NCBI RefSeq assembly: GCF_011059185.1 | Contig: NZ_JAALFE010000007.1 | Span: forward strand, 117,515 to 181,514 | DNA from: Paragemmobacter kunshanensis | GTDB taxonomy: Bacteria; Pseudomonadota; Alphaproteobacteria; Rhodobacterales; Rhodobacteraceae | Direction of reading: 5' to 3' | DNA: 64,000 nucleotides | Part shown: one piece after another, positions 9,301-18,579 of the stretch | Layout of the letters: the number at the start of each line of letters is the position of its first letter | How positions within the stretch are numbered: the first letter of the stretch is position 1 | The notes under the pieces: generated by a model | Databases searched by the model: none | What the model saw: the letters and a program-made list of their open reading frames with translations, nothing else | What the model was told of the DNA's origin: nothing | Position numbers and translations under genes: made by a program

Positions 9301-10742
9301 TACTCATTCCCCTCGGTCTTTGGTGGCACCGCCTGCCCCAGTTTGCGCAGGCCGTCAACGACAAGGCTCACCTTCGAACCTTTGGAGCCCTTCACCAGCA
9401 CGATATCCCCCGCATCCACGATCGACCGCGCCCGCCCCGCCAGTTCGGCGGCCGTCTCCACCCAGTCGCCGCGCTGGCCGCGCGGCAGCGCCTGCCACAG
9501 CGCCCGCATCCGCGGCCCCACGCAATGGATCACCGTCACCGCCTCCAGCCCGGGATGGCGCGCGATGGCTGCGTGCAACTCACCCTCCGTCGGGCCAAGT
9601 TCCAGCATGTCGCCCAGCACCGCGATCCGCCGCCCGGCGGCCAGCCGCCCGATCCCGTTCTCCGGCTCTGCCGCGATCAGCACATCCAGCGCCGCCGCCA
9701 TGCTGGCGGGATTGGCGTTGAAGGCATCGTCGAACAGGTCGAACCCCATCTCTTCCAGCGGGTCCATCAGGATCCGCTCGCGCGTGCCGCGGCCACGCGG
9801 CGGCGACCAGCGCCCGATATCGCAGGCCGCAATCGCCGCATCGCAACCCAGCGCCTCGGCCACCGCCAGCGCGCCCAGCGCATTGGCCGCGAAATGCCGC
9901 CCCGGCGACAGCACCTTGAAGAGAAGCGGCGCCCCGCCCCGCTCGGCCCGCACCACCGTCGCCCCATCGGTCAGATCGGCCGACAGCATGCGCCACTCCG
10001 CGCCCGCCGCCGCCCCGAACATCACCGCCCGCGCGCCCACCGCCGCCGCCTTCGCCCGCAGGATCGGTGTCGTGTCGATATCGGCATTCAGCACCGCCAC
10101 GCCGCCCTTGCGCAGCCCGTCAAGGATCGAGGCCTTCTCCCGCGCGATCCCCTCCACGCTCTCGAAGGCCTCCAGATGCGCGGGGGCCACCGTGGTGATC
10201 ATCGCCACATCCAGATCGGCCATCCGCGCCAGAGGCGCGATCTCGCCGGGATGGTTCATCCCGATCTCGATCACCGCGAATTCCGTCTCTTCCGGCATCC
10301 GCGCCAGCGTCAGCGGCACGCCCCAGTGGTTGTTGTAACTCGCCTCGGCGGCATGCACCCGCCCCTGCCCGCCCAGCACGGCGCGCAGCATCTCCTTCGT
10401 CGATGTCTTGCCCACCGAACCGGTGATCCCCACCACGCGCGCCTTCGTCCGCGCCCGCGCCGCCCGGCCCAGCCCTTCCAGCGCAGCCAGCACATCCGGC
10501 ACGATCAGCAGTGGCGCATCCGCGGGCACCCCCTCCGGAACGCGGGATACCAAAGCCGCCGCGGCCCCCTTCTCCAAAGCCGCCGCCACGAAATCATGCC
10601 CGTCGCGTACATCCTTCAGCGCGACGAACAGATCCCCCGGCCGGATCGTTCGCGTGTCGATGGACACGCCGGATGCCGCCCAGTCCCGCGTCACCCGCCC
10701 GCCCGTGGCCGCCGCAGCCGCCGCTGATGTCCACAACACCAT
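9300..10742 (-). CDS. murF: UDP-MurNAc-tripeptide--D-Ala-D-Ala ligase MurF
   Basis: Cytoplasmic ATP-dependent ligase adding D-Ala-D-Ala to the UDP-MurNAc-tripeptide. The product is 480 residues. The Mur-ligase P-loop [15 protein letters not shown] is at about residues 105-120, followed by [16 protein letters not shown] and a [10 protein letters not shown] segment typical of MurF. The stop of murE and the start of murF share a base (TGATG), as do murF and mraY, so translation is probably coupled along the cluster. Confidence 0.97.
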   Translation of the reverse strand: MVLWTSAAAAAATGGRVTRDWAASGVSIDTRTIRPGDLFVALKDVRDGHDFVAAALEKGAAAALVSRVPEGVPADAPLLIVPDVLAALEGLGRAARARTKARVVGITGSVGKTSTKEMLRAVLGGQGRVHAAEASYNNHWGVPLTLARMPEETEFAVIEIGMNHPGEIAPLARMADLDVAMITTVAPAHLEAFESVEGIAREKASILDGLRKGGVAVLNADIDTTPILRAKAAAVGARAVMFGAAAGAEWRMLSADLTDGATVVRAERGGAPLLFKVLSPGRHFAANALGALAVAEALGCDAAIAACDIGRWSPPRGRGTRERILMDPLEEMGFDLFDDAFNANPASMAAALDVLIAAEPENGIGRLAAGRRIAVLGDMLELGPTEGELHAAIARHPGLEAVTVIHCVGPRMRALWQALPRGQRGDWVETAAELAGRARSIVDAGDIVLVKGSKGSKVSLVVDGLRKLGQAVPPKTEGNE

Positions 10743-12223
10743 CAGATCACCCCATCCAGCGCCGCAACCGCGATGCTTGCCTGTTCCACATCGTCAAAGG
10801 GATAGATGTCGCCCTTGATGATCTGCCCCGTCTCATGCCCCTTGCCCGCGATCAGCAGCGCATCCCCCGGCCCCAGCGCATCGACACCGCGCAGGATGGC
10901 CTCGGCCCGGTCGCCAACCTCATTCGCCTCGGGGCAGGCTTGCAGTATTTCTGCACGAATGGCCCCCGGCTCCTCGGATCTCGGGTTGTCGTCTGTCACA
11001 AAAAGAACATCCGCGAAGTCCCGCGCCGCCGCCCCCATCAGGGGGCGCTTGCTCCGGTCCCGGTCACCGCCCGCGCCAAAGACCACCACGATCCGCCCCA
11101 TCACATGCGGCCGCAGCGCCTTCAGCGCCGTGGCAATCGCATCCGGCGTATGGGCGTAATCGACAAAGACCGCCGCGCCATTGGCCCGCGTCGCGGCCAG
11201 TTGCATCCGCCCCCGCACCCCCGTCAGCCGCCCCAGCACACCCATCACCGCCGCCGGCTCCTCGCCCGCCGCGATCACCAGCCCTGCCGCCAAAGCCACA
11301 TTCTCCGCCTGAAACCCGCCAATCAGCGCGAGCTTCACCTGATGCGCCTGCACGCCCTGCCAGACGAAACGCACCTCCTGACCCGTGGCCTCCGCCCGTT
11401 GCCCCGTGATCCGCAGATCACAGCCCTCGCCATGCCCCACGGTCAGCACCCGCTGCCCCCGCGCCCGCGCCACATCGGCCATCCGCGCGCCATGGGGGTC
11501 GTTCAGGTTCACCACCGCCACCCCGTCATCCGGCAGCACCCGCCCGAACAATTCGGCCTTGGCGGCGAAATAGGCCTCCATCGTGCCGTGATAATCCAGA
11601 TGATCCTGCGTGAAATTGGTGAAGCCCGCCGCCACCAGCCGCACCCCATCCATCCGCCGCTGGTCCAACCCGTGCGACGAGGCCTCCATCGCCGCATGGG
11701 TCACCCCGGCCGCCGCCGCCTGCGCCAGCATCGCATGCAGGGTGATCGCATCCGGCGTGGTATGCGAAGACGGCGCGCTCCACGCCCCCTCCACCCCGGT
11801 CGTGCCGATATTGATCGCCTCATGGCCCAGCGCGGCCCAGATCTGGCGGGTAAAGGTCGCGACGGATGTCTTCCCGTTCGTCCCCGTCACCGCCACCATC
11901 ACGTCAGGCTGCGCCCCGAACCACAAAGCCGCCGCCCCGGACAGGGCCGCCCGCGCATCCTCGGCCACCACAAGCACGGCCCCCGATCCCGCCAAAGCCT
12001 CCGCCGCGATCCGCGCGCCTTCCGCATCGGTCAGCACCGCCGCCGCCCCCATCCGCAAGGCGGGGCCGATGAATTCAGCCCCATGCACCCGCGCGCCCGG
12101 CAGCGCCGCGAACAGGAACCCGTCGCGCACCGCCCGGCTGTCCACCGTGATGCCCGTCAGTTCAGGGTCACCCCCGCCCCGCCCCGTCAGGCCGAGTTCC
12201 GACAGTTTCCTTACCCCGGCCAT
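10742..12223 (-). CDS. murE: UDP-MurNAc-L-Ala-D-Glu--meso-diaminopimelate ligase MurE
   Basis: Mur ligase adding the third stem residue. The 493-residue product has the N-terminal GITVDSRAV motif, the P-loop VTGTNGKTSVATF (about residues 110-122), TTPDAITLH and ASSHGLDQRRM. Near the C-terminus the DDNPRSE sequence is the DNPR motif that specifies meso-diaminopimelate rather than lysine, as expected for a Gram-negative. It lies 14 bp after ftsI and overlaps murF by one base. Confidence 0.97.
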   Translation of the reverse strand: MAGVRKLSELGLTGRGGGDPELTGITVDSRAVRDGFLFAALPGARVHGAEFIGPALRMGAAAVLTDAEGARIAAEALAGSGAVLVVAEDARAALSGAAALWFGAQPDVMVAVTGTNGKTSVATFTRQIWAALGHEAINIGTTGVEGAWSAPSSHTTPDAITLHAMLAQAAAAGVTHAAMEASSHGLDQRRMDGVRLVAAGFTNFTQDHLDYHGTMEAYFAAKAELFGRVLPDDGVAVVNLNDPHGARMADVARARGQRVLTVGHGEGCDLRITGQRAEATGQEVRFVWQGVQAHQVKLALIGGFQAENVALAAGLVIAAGEEPAAVMGVLGRLTGVRGRMQLAATRANGAAVFVDYAHTPDAIATALKALRPHVMGRIVVVFGAGGDRDRSKRPLMGAAARDFADVLFVTDDNPRSEEPGAIRAEILQACPEANEVGDRAEAILRGVDALGPGDALLIAGKGHETGQIIKGDIYPFDDVEQASIAVAALDGVI

Positions 12224-12237
12224 TCCGCACCCTCGCC

Positions 12238-14025
12238 TCAGTTCGAGACGGCTGTTAGCCCATCCACCGGCGGGGGTTCAACCACCGGCCGCAGCCCCAG
12301 GAGCGGCGCCGCCCGGCGGATGATCTCGCCCGCCACCGGCACCGCCGTCCAGCCCGCCGTGCGGCGCGGCTCGCTGCCCGATGTCTCCACCGGCTCGTCC
12401 AGCGTCACCACCAGCACATATTTCGGGTCATCCGCCGGGAAGAGGCTGGCGAAGGTGTTCACCACCTTGTCCTCGTCATAGCCCCCCGTGCGGCTGGGCT
12501 TCTCTGCCGTGCCGGTCTTGCCCGCCACCTGATAGCCCGGCACATCGCCCAGCGTCGCCGTGCCATGCTCCACCACCCCGCGCAGCATCCGGACCGAGGC
12601 CGCCGCCGTTTCCGCCGTCATCACGCGCGGCCCGTTCTGCGCCACGCCCCCATGCAGCAGCGTGGGCGTCACCTTCACCCCGCCATTGGCAATCGCGGCA
12701 TAGGCCACCGCCAGATGCATCGGGCTTGCCGAAATGCCATGCCCATAGCTCGTGGTGATCGTGGTGATGTCCGGCCAGCGCTTGGGAACGATGGGCTTGG
12801 CCCCCGGCGCCTCCACCAGTTCGATCACCGTCGGATCAAAGAACCCAAGCGACTGGAAGAAGGCCGCCTGCCGCTCTGCCCCCACCATCAGCGCGATATT
12901 CGCCGTCCCCACATTCGAGGATTTGACGATCACATTCTCAACCGAAAGCAGCGGCCCGTAATTCTTGTTCTGGAATTCCTTGATCGTGAACTTGCCCCAG
13001 CGACGCGGCGCATTGGCATCGACCATTGTCTCGGGCGAGACAAGGCCAAGGTTCATCGCATTGGCCACGGTAAAGATCTTGAAGGTGGATCCCAGCTCGT
13101 ACACCCCCTGCACGGCGCGGTTGAACAGCGGGCTGTCGCCCGGATCGCCCTTCACCAGCGGGTTGGGCCGGTCATTCGGATCGAAGGCAGGCAGGCTCGC
13201 CAGCGACAGGATCTCGCCCGTCTTCACATCCATCAGGATCGCCGCCGCGCCCTTGGCATTCAGCATGGTCATGCCGGTGCCAAGGATCTCCTCCACCGCC
13301 GCCTGCAGCGTCAGGTCCAGCGACAGTTCCAGCGGCGTCCCCGCCTGCGCCGGGTCGCGCAGCCGCGCATCCAGCGCCTTCTCGATCCCTGCCGTGCCGA
13401 TCACCTCGGCACTCGAAACCCCCTCGGCCCCGAAGCTCGCCCCGCCCAGCACATGCGCGGCCAGTTGCCCATTGGGATAAAGCCGCATCTCGCGCGGCCC
13501 GAACAGCAGGCCGGGATCGCCGATCTCATGCACGCGCTGCATCTGCTCGGGGCTCATCACCCGGCGGATCCACAGGAAGGTGCGCCCGTCCGTCAGCCGC
13601 CGCTCCATCGCCACCGGGTCGATCTCGGGGAAGATCTTCGCCAGTTCCCGCGCCACCCGCCCCGGATCGACCATGTCGCGCGGCTGAGCGTAAAGGGCAT
13701 AGGTCTGCATGTTGGTCGCCAGAATGCGCCCGTTGCGGTCGGTGATATCCGCCCGCGTCGCCAGGATCTGCGCCCCCGCCGCCGCCGAACGCGGCTCCAC
13801 CGGCTCGGTCGCCGCCAGAAGGCCCATCCGCGCCCCGATGGTGGAAAAGGCCGCAAGGAAGCCCAGGCTCAGGAACAAAAGCCGCACCTCGGCCCGCGCC
13901 CGGCCCCGGTCGCGGATCTCCTCATGGCGCAGGCGCAGGTTCTCGCGCTCGATCGTGTCGGGATTCTCGCCCTTCTGGCGGGCCGAAAGAATGCGGGCAA
14001 GCGGGCGAAGGGGCGTGCGGATCAT
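12238..14025 (-). CDS. ftsI: Septal peptidoglycan transpeptidase FtsI (PBP3)
   Basis: Class B penicillin-binding protein that cross-links septal peptidoglycan. The 595-residue product has one N-terminal membrane anchor (about residues 48-70), a PBP dimerisation domain and a transpeptidase domain with all three active-site motifs: STFK (the serine nucleophile, about residue 310), SSN, and KTGTAEK. The start overlaps the ftsL stop by four bases (ATGA). Confidence 0.96.
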   Translation of the reverse strand: MIRTPLRPLARILSARQKGENPDTIERENLRLRHEEIRDRGRARAEVRLLFLSLGFLAAFSTIGARMGLLAATEPVEPRSAAAGAQILATRADITDRNGRILATNMQTYALYAQPRDMVDPGRVARELAKIFPEIDPVAMERRLTDGRTFLWIRRVMSPEQMQRVHEIGDPGLLFGPREMRLYPNGQLAAHVLGGASFGAEGVSSAEVIGTAGIEKALDARLRDPAQAGTPLELSLDLTLQAAVEEILGTGMTMLNAKGAAAILMDVKTGEILSLASLPAFDPNDRPNPLVKGDPGDSPLFNRAVQGVYELGSTFKIFTVANAMNLGLVSPETMVDANAPRRWGKFTIKEFQNKNYGPLLSVENVIVKSSNVGTANIALMVGAERQAAFFQSLGFFDPTVIELVEAPGAKPIVPKRWPDITTITTSYGHGISASPMHLAVAYAAIANGGVKVTPTLLHGGVAQNGPRVMTAETAAASVRMLRGVVEHGTATLGDVPGYQVAGKTGTAEKPSRTGGYDEDKVVNTFASLFPADDPKYVLVVTLDEPVETSGSEPRRTAGWTAVPVAGEIIRRAAPLLGLRPVVEPPPVDGLTAVSN

Positions 14026-14420
14026 GGGAATTGTCCGTCGACAGGGCTCGGGGCCAGTTCGGTTGCGGTTTGTCCGGTCACCTCGACCGGGTCGGTGATG
14101 GCCGGAAAGGCCCCGTCGCCCGGCAGGATCATGGGCGCGGGATAGCTGATCTGCGCCGCCGCGCCGAATTGCGTGGGCTCCAGCGGCAACAGACCCAGCC
14201 GGTCGAAATTCACCGTCGCCAGTTCACGCAGCCGCTCGGGCCGGTTCAGATAGGCCCATTCCGCCCGCTGCAGCGCCAGCGCCTCGCGCAGGCCCGCGAT
14301 CTCGTCCTGCAGCCGCCCCATCTCGCGCAGCGCCGCCTGGGTGGCGTAATTCTCGCGATAGGCCCAGAAGGCCAGCCCCATCACGGCAAGGAAGGACAGG
14401 ACGAAAAATACCGGGCGCAT
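14022..14420 (-). CDS. ftsL: Cell division protein FtsL
   Basis: Small bitopic division protein that acts with FtsB/FtsQ. The 132-residue product starts at the ATG at 14420 with one membrane segment (residues ~3-20), then a heptad-like coiled-coil region (about residues 25-60), and a proline-rich periplasmic tail. It is assigned by size, topology and position between rsmH and ftsI, since FtsL sequence conservation is low. It overlaps rsmH by one base and ftsI by four. Confidence 0.85.
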   Translation of the reverse strand: MRPVFFVLSFLAVMGLAFWAYRENYATQAALREMGRLQDEIAGLREALALQRAEWAYLNRPERLRELATVNFDRLGLLPLEPTQFGAAAQISYPAPMILPGDGAFPAITDPVEVTGQTATELAPSPVDGQFP

Positions 14421-15424
14421 CAGCGGCGTCCTTTCTTCGGCTGGAACTGCGGCAGGCCCAGCGCCGCAGGCGCGATGCGGGCCGCCGGAACGGATGTGCG
14501 CCGCGCCACGCGCAGCTTGGCGCTTCGGGAACGGGGATTCTCGGCCAGTTCGGCCGCATCCGGCCCCACCGCCTTTTTCGTGATCATCTCGAACCGCGCC
14601 GCCTGATCGGCCCGCGCGGGGGCATAGCGGTTGGCATTGGCCTCGGCCCCGCTGGCGATCTGGAAGAACCGCTTCACGATCCGGTCCTCCAGGCTGTGAA
14701 ACGTCACCACCGCCAGCCGCCCGCCGGGCTTCAGCGCCCGCTCGGCGGCCTGCAACCCTTCGGCCAACTCGTCGAATTCCGTATTCACCGCGATGCGGAT
14801 CGCCTGAAAGCTCCGCGTCGCCGGATGGCTCTGCCCCGGCTTCGGGCGCGGCAGGCATTTCGCCACGATCTCGGCCAGCCGCAGCGTGGAGGTGATCGGC
14901 TCCACCGCCCGCGCCTCCACGATCGCCCGCGCGATCCGGCGCGAGGCCCGCTCCTCGCCGTAATGGTAAAGGATATCCGCCAGCACGCCCTCATCGGCGC
15001 CATTCACCAGATCGGCGGCGCTTTCGCCCTCCTGGCTCATCCGCATGTCCAGCGGCCCGTCCTTCTGGAAGGAAAACCCCCGCTCCGCCCGGTCCAGCTG
15101 CATCGAGGACACGCCCAGATCCAGCACCACCCCGTCCAGCGCGCCGCCCGCATGAACATCCAGCTCGGAAAACCGCCCCGCGACCAGCCGCAGCCTGTCG
15201 CCATACACCCCCGCCCAGGCCGCCGCCATCTGCAGCGCCAGCGGGTCGCGATCGACGCCCGTCACCCGCGCGGCCCCCGCCTCCAGCAATCCCCGCGCAT
15301 AGCCGCCCGCGCCGAATGTGCCATCCAGCCAGTCGCCCTCCACCGGGGCGACAGCCGCCAGAAGCGGGCGCAACAGCACCGGCACATGGGGATTGCGACC
15401 GATCTCCTGATCGCTGTGGGCCAA
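14420..15424 (-). CDS. rsmH: 16S rRNA (cytosine(1402)-N(4))-methyltransferase RsmH
   Basis: SAM-dependent methyltransferase (MraW) that modifies C1402 in the ribosomal P site. The 334-residue product begins with [10 protein letters not shown] and has the SAM motif [52 protein letters not shown] and [12 protein letters not shown], all diagnostic for the family. It is second in the dcw operon, three bases after the mraZ stop. Confidence 0.98.
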   Translation of the reverse strand: MAHSDQEIGRNPHVPVLLRPLLAAVAPVEGDWLDGTFGAGGYARGLLEAGAARVTGVDRDPLALQMAAAWAGVYGDRLRLVAGRFSELDVHAGGALDGVVLDLGVSSMQLDRAERGFSFQKDGPLDMRMSQEGESAADLVNGADEGVLADILYHYGEERASRRIARAIVEARAVEPITSTLRLAEIVAKCLPRPKPGQSHPATRSFQAIRIAVNTEFDELAEGLQAAERALKPGGRLAVVTFHSLEDRIVKRFFQIASGAEANANRYAPARADQAARFEMITKKAVGPDAAELAENPRSRSAKLRVARRTSVPAARIAPAALGLPQFQPKKGRR

Positions 15425-15427
15425 GGC

Positions 15428-15937
15428 TCAGACCTCCGGCACGTCGCCGCCCAGAAGCGACAGGATGTCCATATCGGCGGGCAATGCCGCCAGTTCCTCT
15501 TCCGCCGCGCGCCGGATCTCGGCCTCGTAGGTTTCGGATTTCCAGATCTGGAATGTGTCCAGCGCCCCGGCCATCACGGCCTCGGTCGCATCGGCCGATT
15601 GCAGGCCGGTCTTCTCGCGCACCTTGGGCGGCAGCACGATCCGGCCATCGTCATCAATCTCGACCGTCACCGAAAGGGTGATCATGTTGCGTTCCAGCAC
15701 GCGCCGCTGCATCGACCCAAGCGGCAACCGCCGGATCATCGCCTCAAGGCGCTGCGCCCCCGCAACCGTATAGCATTCCGCGTATTTCCGGCGTTCATCC
15801 CCGTAGACGATCACGATGCGCTTGCGGGTGCTGTCCGGGTCTCCGGCCTCCAGGACACGGCGAAAGGCCGCCGGGATCGACACCCGCGCCTTACCGTCCA
15901 CCTTCTGGGTGAACTCGCCTCTGAACGCCTCCGACAT
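15428..15937 (-). CDS. mraZ: Transcriptional regulator MraZ
   Basis: AbrB-fold DNA-binding protein of 169 residues that forms ring oligomers and represses the dcw operon in Escherichia coli. The two SpoVT/AbrB-like repeats are visible: KVDGKARVSIPAAFR (residues ~12-26) and VEIDDDGRIVLPPKVRE (about 93-109), each with the family's D-x-x-(G/A)-R-(V/I) turn. It is the first gene of the cluster. Candidate operator boxes lie about 305 bp upstream (16242-16286). Confidence 0.96.
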   Translation of the reverse strand: MSEAFRGEFTQKVDGKARVSIPAAFRRVLEAGDPDSTRKRIVIVYGDERRKYAECYTVAGAQRLEAMIRRLPLGSMQRRVLERNMITLSVTVEIDDDGRIVLPPKVREKTGLQSADATEAVMAGALDTFQIWKSETYEAEIRRAAEEELAALPADMDILSLLGGDVPEV

Positions 15938-16241
15938 GGGCCTTCCGGCCTCCTCACATGCAGCTCTTGCCCTGCTCCGTCAGGCCCCTGCCCGGGGAAC
16001 CCGGGCCCTGAAACGGAAACGGCGGATCGAGCTGCTGCCACTGCCCGATCCGCCGCCTGTCCCATCGCTGGGCGTCCAGCTACGCGCGCCACCTGGGGGA
16101 GATGTCTGCTCGCTCGCGCGCCGGATCTCTGGTTTCGATGAAGGCGGGTGCCTGTATGAAGCCTGCTTTCGCCTGTTCGGGGTCTTGTGCCGCCCCTGCT
16201 TTCGTCTTGCCCGCTTTCATCGTCGTGAGGAATGAATGCCA

Positions 16242-16286
16242 TGGGATTTTGCCCCATGCAACGGGAAATTTTGGGATGAACCGGGC
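16242..16286. promoter_or_regulatory. Candidate MraZ operator: in-phase GGG boxes
   Basis: On the plus strand GGG triplets lie at 16243, 16263, 16273 and 16283. The last three form CGGGA-N5-TGGGA-N5-CGGGC, with exact 10-bp spacing, and the first (TGGGA) is 20 bp away in the same phase. MraZ of E. coli recognises TGGGN repeats separated by 5 nt, so the architecture fits an autoregulatory site. The boxes run opposite to mraZ and downstream of the candidate promoter. Confidence 0.55.
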
Positions 16287-16352
16287 ACATCTTGTTCCAG
16301 CACCCCCCGCAACACAGCATTTTGTGGCACCCTTTACCATGGTTTTCCCACA

Positions 16353-16382
16353 ATTATGCAAGGCAGACTCACACGATCACAA
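16353..16382 (-). promoter_or_regulatory. Candidate sigma-70 promoter of the dcw cluster
   Basis: Read on the minus strand: TTGTGA (16382-16377), an 18-bp spacer, then CATAAT (16358-16353). It would start transcription near 16346, upstream of the MraZ-type boxes and of mraZ. Similarity to the housekeeping consensus is moderate, and no transcript data support it. Confidence 0.4.
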
Positions 16383-16613
16383 GATGTAGTGATCCCCTGT
16401 GAATGGCGCTTTTTCCCACCCTCTCCCAAGTTTTTTTCGGACAGGCCCGGATTGCACCCCGGATCGGGCGCGCAAAGCCCCGCCAGACCGCTTCCGCAGC
16501 CCCGGAATGGGGCTCCAACCCCCATTCCCCCACCTTTTCCCATGATCTGATTCGCCGCCGCGGGGCGATCCCGCCCCGTCCCATGCGATCCCGGAACGCC
16601 CGCTCCCGCGGGC

Positions 16614-17213
16614 CTAGCGCCCGAACAGCAGGCGCAGATAGCGCTCCAGATGATCCAGTGCCTCGCGCGCAGGGGCCGCATCCCCCGCCCCCTTGGCCAG
16701 GATGATGCCGCCCTGCACCGCCACCTGGAACTGCCGCGCCAGCCCCTCGGCCGTCACCCCCGCCACCGGATGCGCCGCCAGCGCCTCGCGCAGATGGCCC
16801 AGCACATGCGCGGCTCCCGATTGCAGGCTCTCCTGCGCCGCCGCCGTGATCGCGGCGCTCTGGGCATAGACCTCCTGCACCGTCGTCCCGGCCACGCAGG
16901 TGATCTCGGGCAGCGGCTGGTCCAGCAGATCCCGCCGCAGGTCGATATAGGCGAAGACCCGGTCCAGCGGATCGGGCAGCGCATTATAGGGATGGGCCGC
17001 GAACATCGCGCCCGTCATCGCCGACCAGTCCTGCACCAGCGCCACGCCCAGCGCCTCCTTCGAGGCGAAATGGTGAAAGAAGGCCCCCTTCGTCACCCCC
17101 GCCTCGGCGCAGATCTCATCCACCGTCGCGGCGGCAAAGCCCTTCAGCCGGACCAGCCGCCGCGCCGCCTCGATCAGCCGCGCCCGCGCCGCACCCCGGG
17201 GGGCGCGGCTCAT
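16614..17213 (-). CDS. TetR/AcrR-family transcriptional regulator
   Basis: 199-residue repressor-type protein. The N-terminal helix-turn-helix is typical: LIEAARRLVRLKGFAAATVDEI, then AGVTKGAFFHHFASKEAL (residues ~33-50). The ligand-binding C-terminal domain (TetR_C type) cannot be assigned a ligand. I use the ATG at 17213, in the family-conserved position, not the in-frame ATG at 17270 that lies inside the preceding gene. It is the third gene of an operon with two VOC proteins. The palindrome in the promoter at 18238-18255 is its likely operator, which would make the operon autoregulated. Confidence 0.9.
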   Translation of the reverse strand: MSRAPRGAARARLIEAARRLVRLKGFAAATVDEICAEAGVTKGAFFHHFASKEALGVALVQDWSAMTGAMFAAHPYNALPDPLDRVFAYIDLRRDLLDQPLPEITCVAGTTVQEVYAQSAAITAAAQESLQSGAAHVLGHLREALAAHPVAGVTAEGLARQFQVAVQGGIILAKGAGDAAPAREALDHLERYLRLLFGR

Positions 17214-17241
17214 GCAAGGCTCCGGCTGGCAAAGGAAAGGA

Positions 17242-17724
17242 TCATTCCGCCTTGTCCCAGAGCGCCGCATCCGGTGTCAACACCGCCCAGAGCAGGCCGA
17301 ACGGATCGCGCAACAGCCCCCAGTCATCGCCCCAGAACTGCCGCTCATAGGGCGCCACCACCTCGCAGCCCGCAGCCAGCGCCCGCGCCCACCAGGCCCG
17401 CCCGTCCGGCACCACAAGCTGCAGATGCCCCCGCGCAATGGCCGCCCCCGCCCGGACCGATGACATCTCCATATGATCGGTCAGCATCAGCGCCCCGCCA
17501 TTGATGGCCAGCTGCATATGCATGAACTTCCCCGGATCGTCCGCCATCGGCATCCGCCCGATATCCTCGGCCCCGAAGGCGCGGGCATAGAACTCTGCCG
17601 CCTCGCCACAACGTCCGTCCATCGCCAGATAGGGGATCACCCCCTGCATCAGCCGGTCATCGGGCCGATAGCGCGGCCCCGTCTCGTCCTGCGTCCCCTC
17701 TTGCATCCTCTCGCCCTCCCTCAT
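17242..17724 (-). CDS. VOC-family (PhnB/glyoxalase-like) protein
   Basis: 160-residue protein of the vicinal-oxygen-chelate superfamily, PhnB-like subgroup. Typical strings are VIPYLAMDGRCGEAAEFYARAFGA (written here in part), MHMQLAINGGALMLTD, and the C-terminal FWGDDWGLLRDPFGLLWAV. Many such proteins lack proven activity, so the substrate is unknown. The start at 17724 overlaps the upstream stop as ATGA, favouring it over the internal ATG at 17706. It is the middle gene of a VOC-VOC-tetR operon. Confidence 0.85.
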   Translation of the reverse strand: MREGERMQEGTQDETGPRYRPDDRLMQGVIPYLAMDGRCGEAAEFYARAFGAEDIGRMPMADDPGKFMHMQLAINGGALMLTDHMEMSSVRAGAAIARGHLQLVVPDGRAWWARALAAGCEVVAPYERQFWGDDWGLLRDPFGLLWAVLTPDAALWDKAE

Positions 17725-18209
17725 GCCGCCGCCGCCAGAACGGCGGCCAGGTCGATCTTGCCCATGCCCATCACCGCCGCCAGCGCGCGCCCGGCCCGCG
17801 CCCTGTCGGGATCGGCCATCATCCGCGCCGCCTCGGCCGGGATCACCTGCCAGGACAGCCCGTAGCGATCCTTCAGCCAGCCGCAGGGGCCATGGCTGCC
17901 GCCGCCTTCCGCCAGCGCCTCCCACAGCCGGTCCGTCTCGGCCTGATCGGGCGTCTCCACCATCACCGACACGCATTCCGAAAGCGGGAACATCGGCCCC
18001 GCATCCAGCAACTGATAGGGCACCCCCGCCAGGCGCAGATCAATCACCGCGAAATGCATGTTGCCCTCCGGTCCGCCCTGATCGCTGGAAAAGACCCCCT
18101 CGATCCGGCTGTCGGGGATCAGGCTGCAATAGAAGGCCGCCGCCTCCTCGCCCCGCCCGTTGAACCACAGCACGGTGCGGATCCCGTGCCCTCCCTTTTC
18201 CTCTGTCAT
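17721..18209 (-). CDS. VOC-family (PhnB-like) protein
   Basis: 162-residue member of the same superfamily as its downstream neighbour, with RTVLWFNGRGEEAAAFYCSL at the N-terminus, the FAVIDLRLAGVPYQLLDAGP core, and DRYGLSWQVIP near residue 125. A strong Shine-Dalgarno sequence (GGGAGGA) precedes the ATG at 18209. It is the first gene of the operon, 25 bp downstream of the operator-containing promoter. The two VOC proteins may act together or be paralogues; the function is not identifiable. Confidence 0.85.
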   Translation of the reverse strand: MTEEKGGHGIRTVLWFNGRGEEAAAFYCSLIPDSRIEGVFSSDQGGPEGNMHFAVIDLRLAGVPYQLLDAGPMFPLSECVSVMVETPDQAETDRLWEALAEGGGSHGPCGWLKDRYGLSWQVIPAEAARMMADPDRARAGRALAAVMGMGKIDLAAVLAAAA

Positions 18210-18234
18210 GCCGATTCCTCCCTGATGGCCCTCA

Positions 18235-18263
18235 AACATACCAACTGGTCGGTATTTTTTCAA
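18235..18263 (-). promoter_or_regulatory. Promoter with a TetR-type operator in its spacer
   Basis: On the minus strand TTGAAA (18263-18258), a 17-bp spacer, and TATGTT (18240-18235) form a good sigma-70-type promoter. The spacer is almost wholly covered by ATACCAAC-TG-GTCGGTAT (18238-18255), an 18-bp palindrome with one mismatched pair, typical of TetR-family operators. A repressor bound there would block RNA polymerase directly. The first VOC gene starts at 18209. Confidence 0.65.
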
Positions 18264-18381
18264 ACGCTGAATCGCCCCGCCCACTTCCCCCTGAAACGGG
18301 CAAGGGGCGGCGCGCCCCCGCGCGCCCGCCCCTTCCATCCTCTGACAGTCGATTTTACGGCCCGGCGCCGCCGCGTCCGGC

Positions 18382-18579
18382 TCAGTTCCCCGGCGGCTGG
18401 CACAGGGGGTTGCCCTGCTGGTCAAAGGCCACGACGACGCATTCGCGGCCGTCCGAAAGGATCAGCACGGACCCTATGGCGATCGTCGCCGCCCTTCCGC
18501 CACGGCTCTTTTTCCGCTCGATCTCCTGCGGCGCGATGAAGGGCGCCAGATCGACGCCGGGGGGAAGGTCCATGCTCAT
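18382..18579 (-). CDS. Small hypothetical protein
   Basis: 65 codons from the ATG at 18579, or 63 from 18573, which has the better-placed AGG. The product begins MSMDLPPGVDLAPFIAPQEI, has a basic patch (ERKKSRGGR), then a beta-rich, hydrophobic second half (AATIAIGSVLILSDGRECVVVAFD) given here in two parts of one segment. No signal peptide and no recognised domain. It lies between the VOC operon and mrp without overlap. Coding status rests on composition and a plausible start only. Confidence 0.45.
   Translation of the reverse strand: MSMDLPPGVDLAPFIAPQEIERKKSRGGRAATIAIGSVLILSDGRECVVVAFDQQGNPLCQPPGN

Larger units (their letters stand above)
15938..16613. other. Leader/upstream region of mraZ
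   Basis: This 676-bp stretch contains no convincing gene. From 16240 to 16440 it is distinctly more A/T-rich than its surroundings and holds the candidate MraZ boxes and promoter listed separately. Short open frames (for example minus 16080-16361, 93 codons) lack domains or good ribosome-binding sites. The distance from the proposed promoter to mraZ implies a leader of roughly 400 nt. Confidence 0.55.

Noticed and set aside
16080..16361. 93-codon minus-strand frame upstream of mraZ
   Set aside because: No domain, no good start signal, and it spans the candidate promoter/operator region.
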